64,000 nucleotides of DNA from Alitta virens (GCA_932294295.1 OW028580.1:37732836-37796835), one strand, 5' to 3'. Shown: positions 31,845 to 43,965, counted from the first letter of the stretch. The notes: generated from the sequence alone by a model not told the origin. Translations and numbers: made by a program.

Positions 31845-32518
31845 GTGACCAGAGAGTATAAAATTGACACAAAACAAGTAAATTCCATGGCCAGAAGTAT
31901 AAAATTGACACAAAACAAGTAAATTCCATGGCCAGAAGTATAAAATTGACACAAAACAAGTAAATTCCATGGCCAGAAGTATAAAATTGACACAAAACAA
32001 GTAAATTTCATGGCCAGAAGTATAAAATTGACACAAAACAAGTAAATTCCATGGCCAGAAGTATAAAATTGACACAAAACAAGAAAATTCCATGGCCAGA
32101 AGTATAAAATTGACACAAAACAAGTAAATTCCATGGCCAGAAGTATAAAATTGACACAAAACAAGTAAATTCCATGACCAGAAGTATAAAATTGACACAA
32201 AACAAGTAAATTCCATGGCCAGAAGTATAAAATTGACTCAAAACAAGTAAATTCCATGGCCAGAAGTATAAAATTGACACAAAACAAGTAAATTCCATGA
32301 CCAGAAGTATAAAATTGACACAAAACAAGTAAATTCCATGGCCAGAAGTATAAAATTGACACAAAACAAGTAAATTCCATGGCCAGAAGTATAAAATTGA
32401 CACAAAACAAGTATTTTTTATGGCCAGAAAGTATAAAATTGACACATAAGAAATATATTTCATGGCCAGAAAGTATGAAATTGACACAAACTTTAAACAA
32501 GTATATTCAATGGCCAGA
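31845..32518. repeat. 41-bp minisatellite, 16 units
   Basis: Sixteen units of 41 bp carry AAATTGACACAAAACAAGTA and ATTCCATGGCCAGAAGTATA. Fourteen starts (31861 to 32394) fall exactly 41 bp apart and the last two are 42 bp apart. Differences between units are few (CCATGACCAG, AATTTCATGG, TTGACTCAAA). All three minus-strand frames are open because the period is not a multiple of three and the unit lacks stops, giving a spurious 238-residue frame with a 41-residue period. Confidence 0.98.
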
Positions 32519-33381
32519 CTGAGTATAAATGAAGGTTTATTTTCTTGCTAGAATTATTGTGACATTTCCTTCTCGGTTTGTCCAAAAATGTGATTGGTTT
32601 TGGCTCATGTGCACTCCTGGCGTCCTGTAATTCTGAAATAACCAAGTCCTGGGATCAGAAATGGGCCAGGGTGCTTTGGGTTGCATCCAGGGGTGGGTGC
32701 CGCAAATCTTTGATGAGGGTTGGATGGAAAAAGTGGTTAAAAATGAAAAACCCCTGTTGACAGAACGAATTTACAAATCTAAATCAATAAATTTTGAAAA
32801 AAAGGCATTTAACAAAGTCATGTCAACAATGATAATAAATGTCTCCAATATGGCCACAAAATGTGTAAATAAGCCTAATCAATATATTTGTTATTAAATA
32901 ACCTAGCCTAGCTAATAAGCCAATGTTTGACTTGAAAGGATTTTATATACAAAATATGATACGAAGTGGAAACACCATCAATAAAGTACTTCGTGTGTAT
33001 TGGATTGGTGGGGCACATAAACTGTCCCTGCATAGCCACTTAATTACAAGTCACAAAAATGACATCTCACAACGTTCAAGCTAATCTGAATGTGCAAGCA
33101 AACTTTTGAGAGGATTATAACTAAAAGTAATATTTCCAAGGGGCATATTATAGATATGTTTACCCTGACCTGTAGCTATAGAAAACGGACACAAAAAAAA
33201 CACACACAAAAAGAAGCCTAGCAGGTGAAAAAAGAAAAAAATAGAAGAAGAAAGAAAATAAGCCCTTTGTGACCACCAAAGAAAAAAGGAAGACACAAAA
33301 GTCCCCCCTCATCTTATTCAGGGCTACAGGCCGGAAGGAGCTGATGGCCAAAAAGCCTCGAAATGGAGATGCACAGATTTA

Positions 33382-33389
33382 TGACGTCA
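33382..33389. promoter_or_regulatory. CRE palindrome TGACGTCA
   Basis: Perfect eight-mer inside TATGACGTCATC, 50 bp from a CTCF-like word. Motif match only. Confidence 0.3.
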
Positions 33390-33438
33390 TCAACGATGGT
33401 CTTCTTCTAATGTTACCTCTTGAGCAAGAGAGTGAGAA

Positions 33439-33451
33439 AGCGCCATCTACC
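33439..33451 (-). promoter_or_regulatory. CTCF-like core (weak)
   Basis: The minus strand reads GGTAGATGGCGCT, which agrees with the AGRTGGCGCT half of the CTCF consensus. Confidence 0.3.
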
Positions 33452-33659
33452 ATGGACAGGAGGTACTAAAGGACAATTGGGGTCAGAGGTCAGAAGGCGT
33501 GGTCAATTTACTCGATTGCATTGCGTTGTCATGGTAACACATTCTATTTTTCCTCTCTTTTTTTCTTGAAGACAATTTCGAAAAAGCTAGATTGATATAT
33601 TCCATACAATGATATATAGGCCTGCGTTTTGTGTGCAGACGGTCATCTTACCATATAAG

Positions 33660-34036
33660 TCTATTATCTTGTCTTGTATTGTCTTATCTTGTCTTTTCCT
33701 GTCTTATCTTATCTTACCTTACCTTACCTTATCTTATCTTATCTTATCTTATCTTATCTTATCTTGTCTTGTCTTGTCTTGTCTTGTCTTGTCTTGTCTT
33801 GTCTTGTCTTATTATGCCTTGTCTTGTCTTGTTTTATCTTATCTTATCTTGTCTTGTCTTGTCTTATCATGAATCGTCTTGTTTTGTTTTATCTTATCTT
33901 ATCTTATCTTATCTTATCTTGTCTTATCTTACCTTATCTTATCTTAGCGTATCTTATCTTATCTTATCTTATTTTACCTTATCTTATCTCATCTCGTCTC
34001 GTATCGTATCGTCTCGTCTTATCTTGTCTTATAAAT
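33660..34036. repeat. (CTTAT)n/(CTTGT)n pentamer array
   Basis: Pentamers alternate in blocks between CTTAT and CTTGT. Three plus frames of 87-151 residues are repeat translation. The inverse of this pentamer forms the arrays at 8.97 and 43.5 kb. Confidence 0.97.
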
Positions 34037-34553
34037 CTTATTTTAAAAAGCGTATTTTCAAAACAATCTTCAAAAGCATTGTTTGATGTTGAAATTTGGT
34101 AGGCATGTCTAACATTGATCAACAGTATCATATTTTGTTGTCGTAAAGTAATAACCTGCACGTGTCTTTTACATTATTCTATAGCCATAAAATTGTCACC
34201 TTGAGATAAACATTAACCTCTTTTTAACATTTTACACCCCCACTGTGTGTTCTATAATAAATTCCCCAGAGGCCCTCAAAAAAGATTATAATCTTAAAAA
34301 AAAAAAAATCTCATCAACTCATTTGTTCATTCTAGCATCCTTCCTCCTGCTGCAGCAGCAACCCGCCGCATCTTCAGCATGTAGATGAGTGCCAACTGAT
34401 AGCAATGATTGTCTCTTATCACAGATAATTCATGTCATTCACATTCAGAGTAGAGAACACAAATTGCCCTCCCATGGCTTGCTACGATCTTCTGGGGAAC
34501 TACATTCTCATACATGACAGGACAAGGGTTGTATTAATGTTTATGCAGTAGTC
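34037..34553. other. Unannotated interval
   Basis: No supported feature. Confidence 0.4.
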
Positions 34554-35240
34554 TACAGTAGAGCTTCGCTATCCGGACCACTGTATATATTGAGGTACAG
34601 TTGAACCTCGCCATTAAGACCATGGTATAAATACAACTGCCTTAATAGCGAGGTGGCCTTAATAGAGATGTAAAATAAAATGGCGAGAATGCATGTCTTT
34701 AAAATTGCGGTAAATGTGAGGTGATCTTAATAGTGAGGTGGTCTTAACATGGGTTCCACTTTAATTAAGTGGTCTTACTGGTGAGGTGGACTTAATAGTG
34801 AGGTAAAATACAATGGCGAGACTATACAATTGTAGCTAAATTGGTTGTCAATTTCAGGTGGTCTTAATAGTGAGGTGAGGTGGTGTTAACTTGGCTTCCA
34901 CTTTCATTACTTGGTCTCACTGGTGAGGTGGACTTAATAGCGAAATGAATTAGTCTTACTGATTGTGCAGACGAGCTACTTTTAAGGTGAAATTAATTAT
35001 TATGTCCAAATATTTGCTCTACTTACTTTTAATCTTTATATTGGTTCTCATCAAAAGCAAAACTGCAGTTGCATTTGTGCAGTATTTTAATGGTATACAA
35101 ATACAATGCAGATTAGGCTAATTGTGTGACCTATATAACATACGTGTCCCCTATAACTACCAATGCAAGACATATAGTACACTTGTTATTACTGAGGTGG
35201 TGGTATTAGTGAAGTGTCTTTAAGATAAGGGTTTTCCTGC
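34554..35240. mobile_element. Pogo-like element(s) with internal AAGACCACCTCA repeats
   Basis: Two left-end-like sequences, TACAGTAGAGCTTCGCTATC at 34554 and TACAGTTGAACCTCGCCATT at 34596, both start TA-CAGT as Pogo/Tigger ends do. The interior repeats CTTAATAGTGAGGTGGTCTT, in two orientations and with drift, at least eight times. The right side ends AAGGGTTTTCCTGCA near 35240. No transposase frame is present. The exact boundaries and whether one or two copies are nested are uncertain. Confidence 0.5.
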
Positions 35241-35689
35241 ACAGACCAAAAACATTAGATCGTACTTCTGTCGACTGTTAGCAATTCTTCATTGATTTCT
35301 CAATCAGGGGAGCATAGAATTATAGGAATAAAGAGTCTTCTGATATTGGCATGAAAGATGAAACACTGAAAAGGTCTTTAGAACTGGCATCAACATACAA
35401 GAGTTGGACTTTCCTTTGAAACATCAGAAACACAAGAAATCATAAAAAGTTTCCACGTGTCATAAAGAACAGATTAAGGCTATTAAATGATGAATACATG
35501 AAAAATGACTCTGAGTATGATTAATTCTGTATTAATATTGCTAAATTTCATATGTTAGGCCAGATTAGTGTGTTTGTTTGTCTACTTAATAGTTATATGA
35601 AGGCATCGGGATATAGCCAACACAAATGTTAGTTAACTCCCGACTATGAGGGATATAACTAACTTATACTCCACTAGACATATTTACAA

Positions 35690-35822
35690 ATTTGCAACAT
35701 GGAGTAAATGTGCAACCTGCCATGGTGTGAACTCCAAGCAGCCTGATCATCTCATCATTACGTCGGCCTCTGGCAGCTGGTCATATGAGCTGACTAAGCT
35801 TCAGACCCAGTAGCATTGAGAC
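35690..35822 (+). mobile_element. SINE family B copy, 5'-truncated
   Basis: It has ATGGAGTAAATGTGCAACCT, the family B 3' half with CTCATCATTACGTCGGCCTC and GGCAGCTGGTCATATGAGCT, and ends CAGTAGCATTGAGACATT. Confidence 0.75.
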
Positions 35823-36640
35823 ATTGAACACTGTGTATAAGGGTCCCACAGGGTCCAAACTAGATCCCACTAGTATTTCAGGGCTACACTTAGAATTCCT
35901 ACTGAAGGGGTTTTCTACTGGATTCCTATTGTTTGCAATGGCTGTACAGATTACATTACAGATCCTACTCCAAGTGACTTTGCCTGTAAATCCTATTTAC
36001 AGTATAAAAGAAGAGTGGAAAAAAACTCTGTCTCTTATGTAGTAAAGTAGCCTGGCTGATTACTCACTTGGACTAGATGGGGGGTCCTACAAAAAAAGGG
36101 TGTTTTGCCCCCTTATTCCATTAGTTTTATATATGGCAGGAAAAGATTGAATTTAGCAAAAGCGCATTAAGACATCTCTGGAATGTAGAAACACATACAT
36201 TGTAACCGTCTGATATCATTGACAGGAAATATGATAAATACAAAAAATTATGGAAAATGAGTGAGAGAGCAGGAAATGAAATGTGATAAAGAAACAAATA
36301 TGGTTTCTTTCAAAAGTAACATAATATGTGATGGTTATGTTCAATCTCACAATATTATTTTGAATATTCCTCATATGACTAATTTGATGCTTGCCATGTT
36401 TTTATCGGTGAACATAAAGATATTAAGGCACAGGAAATGAACAGACTGATTAAATTGCAATTTGAAACTTTAGGTGATATCACATAGAACAGTGAAAGGA
36501 AATTGTTATATCTTTTTTATATTTCTGGTTTTCCATATCATATAACCAGTACAGAAAACATAATGCAGTCATACAGTAGACTTCCGCATGTAAAATGTCA
36601 AGCTCTATATGTCTGTTTCTGTTTATATAAATATATTCAA
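35823..36640. other. Unannotated interval
   Basis: A 72-residue frame at 35824-36042 starts near GGGTCCCACAGGGTCC, which could be a frameshifted VPQG block of a reverse transcriptase, but nothing downstream supports that. Confidence 0.35.
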
Positions 36641-36642
36641 AT

Positions 36643-36920
36643 GCAGTGAAACTTGCTCAAAGAAAAACCTCACTATGAAGACCAACAATTTATATTTTCC
36701 CAATCATATTCTTCCTCTTATAAATTACCTCTCTATTAAGACCACTTCGCCATTAAGATCTTTAAGATTAGCAACAAGGGTAGAGGTGAATTTTAATGCG
36801 GTATAATTTAAAAGTGGTACCTCGCCATTAAGACCATTGACGGGTGGCCTTAATAATGAGGTGGCCTGAATGGTGAGGTGGTCTTAATGCGAGGTGACCT
36901 GAAGGTGAGGCTCTACTGCA
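36643..36920. mobile_element. Pogo-like MITE
   Basis: The left end GCAGTGAAACTTGCTC and the right end GAGGCTCTACTGC are imperfect inverted copies. The interior carries AACCTCACTATGAAGACC, CCACTTCGCCATTAAGATC and, inverted, CTTAATAATGAGGTGGCC, the repeat family of 34.6 and 57.6 kb. Confidence 0.55.
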
Positions 36921-38585
36921 CACGAATGGACTGATACTTGATAACTTTAATTTAGAGGTAGTCTCATTTATGGTTTAAAAAAGCTAATGTCCAGTTATTA
37001 TTATGCAAAAAAACAAACAAATTCTGATAATTTTAACCTTCAATTAAAAGTATGATATATAATACTTCCTAAAACTGTTAAGTGCCATAGAAAGCCACAT
37101 ATATTCAACCGATACTATAGAATCTGATGGCAGCTTTAGTTACATCACTTCTATTACAGAATAAACTGACTTTCAATTCTGGAAGCAGAAGGCTACTCTT
37201 TTGTTGTGGCTATCTGCACAAAAATTAATTCTAAAATCTACGGTGAAAATGTGATAAACAATAACCATGAATGTAATAGATGCCAAGAAGGCAAATGAAG
37301 AAAGAATCAGCAGCTAGCAGTGACGAGAAATAGAAAACGTGATTGTAGGATGTTCCATGGGGTACCACAAGGCTCCAAATGGTTCCTGGAGGTTCTGAGG
37401 TTCTGACTAGGCCTGTTGGAGAGGCCTGCCTAGGGATTGCTGAACCTGAAACCTAACTGCAAACAGTGCAGGCCTAGAGCCCGGAGTTCTGTGCAAATAT
37501 GATTAATTTGCAGTGGGAAGAATCTTTGCAAAGTTTGGAGTACCATGATTACCTTCTGAGAGAACATCTCGGCGTTTTCCCAGTGCCCCGCGAGATTCCG
37601 CGAGATTCGCACTGCCCTCTGGGATAGGTCAATGGACTGGTCTCAGTCGGTGTGTCATGTGACCCGGGGGTACACAAAGGTCAGGCCACTCCAACCCCTT
37701 TCTGCCCTTTTTGATTCAAGTGTGGGCCAACCCCACCTCTGTCAAGAATAATGCATGATATGGTGGCTGCATTCCAGGCTTGTATCTGCCTCGTTGCCAT
37801 GGTAACAGCTAATTTGAAGTCTTTGAAGATTGTTACGTAATATTTCATCTACCTTATATAAGAAGATGGCAGAGATAGGCATTGTTAAAACATATCATTA
37901 AGTTTGACTTATAGCTTGCTTTCATAACTCTCCTAAAACTTTTTTTTTGCTAGTCTCCAGGGTAACAATTAGAAATATAGCAGTTTTTAAACACAAAAAA
38001 GGAAAGTATACCTATATTGATCCTAATATAAATTTGATAATTATTATTACTTAGAAACAAAATTGGTTTATATAACATACTTCAACTATTATAGTAACCT
38101 ACAAATGTAACACTGCCTATGTAACAGGTTTCTGGCTAGTGGTAAGATTAAATGAAAATAAAATTAACAAACTTATGCCCCGAAATAACTTGCTTTGGCA
38201 GAATGTTTCTTTTCTGGACTGACTGACATTGTTACTACATCACCTCTAAAATTTTCCATCACTTGTGAAACACACTGTCATCCTCATAGACATAACAGTA
38301 GGCGTTATGTTATCAATTTTTCAAAATCTATCGAAGTTTGCTTTTACTTAAAACTTGTTATGAAAACACTTCACCTCTTTCTTGTGCAACCTTGTTTCTT
38401 AAAGTTTGGTTTTAATTCCCAAATTGCTTGGACTACACTTGACCCCATTCTCCAGGGTTATTCACAGGGTAAACCAATCAAATTAACTGTGAGGGGTGAC
38501 TGAGAACCACTGGGGTAAAGGGCCCAGTCTGTGTCATGGCAGGAACCTGTGTCACAGCAAAGGCAGACAGGAGGTATGTGTCATC
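36921..38585. other. Unannotated interval
   Basis: No supported gene. GGGGTACCACAAGGCTCC at 37359 could encode VPQGS but the surrounding frame is not reverse transcriptase-like. The 102-residue frame at 38195-38503 has no domain I know. Confidence 0.4.
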
Positions 38586-38591
38586 TTGCAG

Positions 38592-38610
38592 AGATATATA
38601 GCTAGATAGC

Positions 38611-38654
<44 letters not shown>

Positions 38655-38657
38655 CAG
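38592..38657. repeat. (GATA)n array
   Basis: About 14 near-perfect GATA tetramers starting with a TAGC variant. Confidence 0.95.
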
Positions 38658-38659
38658 AT

Positions 38660-39180
38660 GTGATGTAATAAGCATGCACTGACAACAAACTGGATATGAA
38701 GATGTAAAAGAAACAAGTTAAAGTTATATAAAAATGCCAAAATAAATATATTTAGTTCAACAAGTTCACCACGTGAGCCTTCTTTTTATAAAGCAACACT
38801 CTATTTTTATCTTGATGGCGTTATTGCCGAACAAATGCTTTATTCCTTTGATGTCCTGAGGGTACTTTTAATGTTATCAAATGTAACATTCAATTACATC
38901 TTTACATAAAAGAAGCTGTCAAAAGCATGTCATGCTGTATTAGATGCTGCTGCTGCAGTTCTAAGATGCCCCCCCAGGAACTGAAGTAACAAGTGCCATT
39001 GATGTGATAAGACCTCCTCCTCCCATATTTAAACTACATCTATCAAAACTACGGAGGATTATTCTCAAAACTTAAATCTGATAAATGTCGATTGAGAACC
39101 ATAGAAAGTAGCGGCAAAAGATGCGGATGGTTGCAAATATTTGTTACTTCAGTATAGTGATGTCAACTTGTTTAAATGTA
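38660..39180. other. Unannotated interval
   Basis: No supported feature. Confidence 0.4.
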
Positions 39181-39184
39181 CCAC

Positions 39185-39975
39185 ATTTTCTTCTTCGTTC
39201 TTCTTCTTCTTCTTTTCCTTCTTCTTCTTCTTCTTCTACTGTCTATTTCTTCTTCTTTTTCTTCTACTACCTTTTTCTTTTTCATCTTCTTCTTCCTCCT
39301 TTCCTCTTCCTTTCTTCTTCTATTAATTCTTCTTCTTATTTCTTTTCTTCCTTCTTTTTCTACTTTCTTCTTCTTCTTCTTCTTTTCCTCCTTCTTTTAC
39401 TCCTTTTCCTTCTTCTTCTTCTTCTTCTACTGTCTATTTCTTCTTCTTTTTCTTCTACTACCTTTTTCTTTTTCATCTTCTTCTTCCTCCTTTCCTCTTC
39501 CTTTCTTCTTCTATTAATTCTTCTTCTTATTTCTTTTCTTCCTTCTTTTTCTACTTTCTTCTTCTTCTTCTTTTCCTCCTTCTTTTACTCCTTTTCCTTC
39601 TTCTTCTTCTTCTTCTACTGTCTATTTCTTCTTCTTTTTCTTCTACTACCTTTTTCTTTTTCATCTTCTTCTTCCTCCTTTCCCCTTCCTTTCTTCTTCA
39701 TTTTCCTTTCTTCTTCTATTAATTCTTCTTCTTATTTCTTTTCCTCCTTCTTTTTCTTCTTCTACTACTGTCGTTTCTTCTTCTTTTTCTTCTACTGTCT
39801 TTTTCTTCTTCTTTTTCCCTTTCTTCTTCTATTATTTTTTTCTTATTATTTATTTTCCTCCTTCTTTTTCTTCTTTCTTCTTCTACTACTGTCTTTTCTT
39901 TTTTTACTTCCTTTCTTCTTCTTTTCCTTTCTTCTATTAATTCTAATTCTTCTATTAATTATAATTCTTCTAATA
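39185..39975. repeat. (TTC)n tract with about 190-bp higher-order units
   Basis: A pyrimidine-rich tract in which the block starting CTGTCTATTTCTTCTTCTTT recurs at 39239, 39430 and 39618, spacings 191 and 188 bp, with the same internal landmarks (TACTACCTTTTTC, TTTCATCTTCTTC, TATTAATTCTTC). A fourth, shorter block starts near 39766. The 290-residue Phe/Ser/Leu frame is repeat translation. Confidence 0.95.
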
Positions 39976-40870
39976 ATTCGAATTCTTCATTGATTGATGC
40001 AGATTTTGTCTTTAAATGCATAGGATAGCAGCAATACACACAACATTTCTGAAAGCATGAAAAATGCAATGTAATGCAAGGATTTTCTTTAGTAGGGTTG
40101 CTTTCGTGAAAAAGGGCATTTCTCTGATAATCCAATAAAAAAAGAGCCGAGTCTGGTTGACTTTTCTTAGTGATTATTTGTGCTTAACGATTCCGTTCTA
40201 TTTGGTTTAAAAGTCAAGACCAGTGGTCTTTGAAATGGCCTTAACAGTGAATCACTGTAGCAACAAGTTCATCAATGAATCTATGTTGCACTGGGCATAC
40301 CTAAAACACAAAACTCACAGATAGAACTTCTACTTTCTATTCCACATATGCCCCATTACCTACCTATATCCCCAGTGACATGTCCATATATAACCCAGGC
40401 CCATATGAACCAGAAAAACACTGTATTATTATCACATATCTTCGGGTTCCATATGAGGCTGGGCTGCTGGGGCAATTCTGGGCCTAGCTATTATCATCTC
40501 CTGTGCTCAGACATGACAGAGGCCTAGCGTTGGTCCATAAAAATGACAAGCACATTATGGGCAAATGCAGGGCACATTTCAGATGGAAAGGGCACATTTT
40601 GGGCTGAACAACACTTAGCCGCAATCACATGCTCCGTGCCCCAAGGTGAGAATATCAGAAATGTGTCCCAATCTAACATGAAACATTGATGACATAAAAC
40701 ATGGAAGGGCAGCCACAATATGCCATAAATGGTGGTTATATTGCGTGCTGTCTGATATACAAGAAATATCTAGCCATCTACAATGGTGGAAAGAAATATA
40801 AAGTTCTTCTATACTTATAGGAATATGCTATTTTGCACTGTATGGAAACTTTGCTAATTAAGACTGACCT
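39976..40870. other. Unannotated interval
   Basis: No supported gene. AAGACCAGTGGTCTTTG near 40220 and AATCACTGTAGC near 40250 resemble Pogo-like family scraps. Confidence 0.4.
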
Positions 40871-40874
40871 TGCT

Positions 40875-41008
40875 ATCAATCTATCAATCTATCTATCTAT
40901 CTATCAATCTATCAATCTATCTATCTATCTATCTATCTATCAATCTATCTATCTATCTATCTATCTATCTAACTATTTATCTATCAATCTATCTATCCAT
41001 CCATCCAT

Positions 41009-41040
<32 letters not shown>

Positions 41041-41116
41041 TATCTTATCTTATCTTATCTTATCTTATCTTATCTTATCTTATCTTATCTTATCTTATCT
41101 TATCTTATCTTATCTT
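40875..41116. repeat. (TATC)n joined to (CTTAT)n
   Basis: A TATC array with CAATC interruptions changes at about 41010, through three CATC words, into 20 perfect CTTAT pentamers. One tetramer-to-pentamer switch inside one tract is visible. Confidence 0.97.
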
Positions 41117-41119
41117 CAA

Positions 41120-41845
41120 GAAACATAAAGAAACACAGCATTTTGTACTGAACTGAATGAGCTTGGAGAAATTAGAACAGTTCAAATTTCTCCAAGGAAT
41201 GAGTAACTTAAAGGCACTTTGAATTAGTTAAATAATATTGTGTTATGTTTAATGTTGTCAAAGAAAAGACCTGACATTATTAACACAATCTGTGAGGCAT
41301 CACATCTATTATATGTGATCTGACATAATCTATCATTTGTGACACTCTACCTCTAAAGATGAAACACAGTTGCAAGATACTGAGGCAGGCATCAAAGACT
41401 TGCCAGATGGAAATAAAGATGCAATGAAGTTGCTCAACACTGTCATGTTTCTTTTCGCATTATGTCTTATACGATTTATGGTACCATATACAGCATAAAG
41501 ATGCATGACCTTTGTAAGATCTAATGTTTAATGCTCAATGTAGCAAAATTAAAAGGACAATCCTGTTTCAACGTACATCACTCTATTTTTGGAAGACGGA
41601 TGCATTTGGCTGTCTACAGAAAATTTAAGAATCGATGCAGTCCACATGCAATATGTGCAGAGGTTGATTCATTAAAGTAACATGGTAATATCATTACATA
41701 GGTCTAACCATCAAAGAATCGCGTCGTTATCCTTAATGCATTGCAGACTTTTGAACGCTGTACTTGTAAGGCCTTGACGAACCTGTAACAATGCTAATTC
41801 TACAGGATCATAGGCAGATTACACAGGCATGCATGTTGCCTTTTG
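41120..41845. other. Unannotated interval
   Basis: No supported feature. Confidence 0.4.
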
Positions 41846-41847
41846 AT

Positions 41848-42185
41848 AGATTGATAGATAGATAGATGGATAGATAGTTAGACAGACAGACAGTCAGACA
41901 GATAGATATAGATAGATAAGGGAAGTGTCACCCTCCAAGGCAAGTTCTTGCCACTATCGAGAGTTGATTAATGAGATGAGAGAGGAGGAGCCCAACGATG
42001 TTATAGTTACCCCAGTGGTGGGATCTTTTACTTGCCTCAGCGTAGACACTGAGTACAAGGGACCGACAATATAACGTCTCATCCGAAAGACATCCAGCTG
42101 GGATATTGGTCATGAAGGGTGTCGGAGCCCGGGATTGAACATGGGTTCTCCAGAGGAGCAGGCGAGCGTCTTACCACTAGACCAC
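41848..42185 (-). mobile_element. Most complete SINE family A copy, with GATA tail
   Basis: On the minus strand the head starts near 42185 with an A-box GGTGGTCTAGTGGTAAGACG, followed by CTCGCCTGCTC and a B-box-like CCCATGTTCAATCCCG. Next come TCATGACCAATATCCCAGCT, TTTCGGATGAGACG, the core GTCTACGCTGAGGCAAGTAA and the 3' part with CTCTCATCTCATTAATCAAC and GGCAAGAACTTGCCTTGGAG. It ends in a (TATC)n tail (41848-41915 on the plus strand as GATA). Length without tail is about 265 bp. Pol III transcription and LINE-driven movement are inferred from the tRNA head. Confidence 0.88.
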
Positions 42186-42189
42186 CCAA

Positions 42190-43465
42190 CTGCCATATCA
42201 TACTTAAACGGTACTAAAATATAATGATAAAAAAGAAATTCAATCTGAATTCGTTATTTCATAATCCCTATCATCCAGCAATAATTATAGTAAATATAGT
42301 ATGAATACACAAAGGACAATCATATCTCCAGAAATATCTCATTTTCAACATTATATTCATACTTCTGCACTGTATGCAGTGTATTGCCAATATCTACGGG
42401 GTTCTTTTTTTCTGTTATTCAACACCCAAAGAAGAAAAAACCTGCAAAAACTCATTGATCATCAGCTAACACAAGAAACAAAAGAAAAACATTGGCAATG
42501 CATCCAAGACAGACCACTGGAGTACAATGGGTATATTGTATCATAATGATGCCTGCTTTACTGGCGGATCATTATGTCATTGATGGGGCTTCAAAGTAAA
42601 CTGATTCTGGTTTTCCCTTATAATGTGTATTATTTGACAAAGAGGCAAGTAGCTAGATGAAAAACAAAGCAAAAAAAAAAAAAACTGAACGATAATACAT
42701 TGATTTGTAAAAGAACACTTAGCGCCATCTACAGGAAGCTCATTAGTCATACTTTCTTCTTCCTCTTTTTTCTTGTCATCTGAGTGTCTATGAAATTTGT
42801 ATTAATATGTATCATTATCTTATTGGGTAAACGTGTCTTAATAATCTATGTGAGATCAAATGCATGAAAGACATTAATAGTGAGGTAGACTTAATAGTGG
42901 GGTAATATAAAACAACAAAAATACACTTGGGTTCTGAAAATAGTGATCTTAATATGGAGGTTGCCTTAAGTTGCTAAAAATATATACTAATTAAGGTTGT
43001 TATTTTATTCATTTATTTTCAATTATCAATATATTCTTGGATTCAATGCATTAGTTGCTGGATCAAGCTTCTTTTCTTTTTTTTCTGATAATGCCATAAA
43101 GCTAACAAACCCCCTCTCCAGCTTGTTAGGCGGGAAAGAAAAATGACCCGTTGCCAAATGAGGCCAGAATTGATGACACAAGGGTCAGAGTGGGTTCATT
43201 TGCTCAAATGTTAATTGCAGGATTGGAGCTACTCTAATCTTTTACTGTCATTGCTTCAGAGTCAAAGAAAACGGACAATAGATTAATATTTAACTTTTGG
43301 ATATAACTAAATATTGAACTAATGTGCAGTTGACACTATTTATCAGAGCTACTATAAAAAAAGTCACAAGACAGCGCATGCACGCTGTTATTATTATAGG
43401 GCATAAAACATGATACTGTTGATCACATGCCTGTGTCAACATTAAACGATGTCTTTGAAGCCTGA
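42190..43465. other. Unannotated interval
   Basis: Contains AAGACCACCTCA-family scraps at 42860-42965 (ATTAATAGTGAGGTAGACTT). The 81-residue frame at 42301-42546 has no known domain. Confidence 0.4.
42721..42733 (-). promoter_or_regulatory. CTCF-like core (weak)
   Basis: The minus strand reads TGTAGATGGCGCT. Confidence 0.3.
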
Positions 43466-43484
43466 ATGACATAGAGACATGCAA

Positions 43485-43614
43485 CTTCGATAAGATAAGA
43501 TAAGATAATATGAGATAAGATAAGATAAGATAAGATAAGATGAGATAACATGAGATGAGATGAGTTGAGATAAGATAAGAAAACATAACATAAGACACAA
43601 TTGACAAGACAAGA

Positions 43615-43645
<31 letters not shown>

Positions 43646-43965
43646 AGATAAGATAAGATAAGATAAGATAAGATAAGATAAGATAAGACACAATTGACAA
43701 GACAAGACAAGACAAGATAAGATAAGATGAGATGAGACATGACACAATTGACAAGACAAGATAGTTAAGATCAGATAAGATAAGATAAGATAAATAAAAT
43801 AAGACACAATTGACAAGACAAGATAAGATAAGATAAGTCAAGACCAGACAAGATCAGACAAGATCAGATCAGATCAGATCAGATCAGACAAGATCAGATC
43901 AGATCAGATCAGATCAGATAAGATAAGATAAGATAAGATAAGATAAGATGAGATGAGACATGACA
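43485..43965. repeat. (GATAA)n array with an embedded 20-mer
   Basis: GATAA pentamers (with GATCA and GACAA variants) are interrupted four times by GACACAATTGACAAGACAAG, at 43594, 43687, 43741 and 43803. A diverged fifth (GACACAAATTCTAATTGGCAA) ends the tract. Three minus frames of 105-183 residues are repeat translation. Confidence 0.95.

Larger units (their letters stand above)
32519..33655. other. Unannotated interval
   Basis: No supported gene. The stretch 33300-33530 is less AT-rich and holds a CRE palindrome and a CTCF-like word, listed separately. Confidence 0.4.

Noticed and set aside
31784..32500. 238-residue periodic membrane-like protein on the minus strand
   Set aside because: The 41-bp period makes all three minus frames open with the same peptide; there is no start context, codon bias or non-repeat domain.
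35840..35880. VPQG-like reverse transcriptase block in GGGTCCCACAGGGTCC
   Set aside because: It needs a frameshift in the middle of the motif and no neighbouring RT block can be read.
37355..37400. VPQGS-like reading of GGGGTACCACAAGGCTCC
   Set aside because: Residues after it do not fit the LGP block and no YADD follows.
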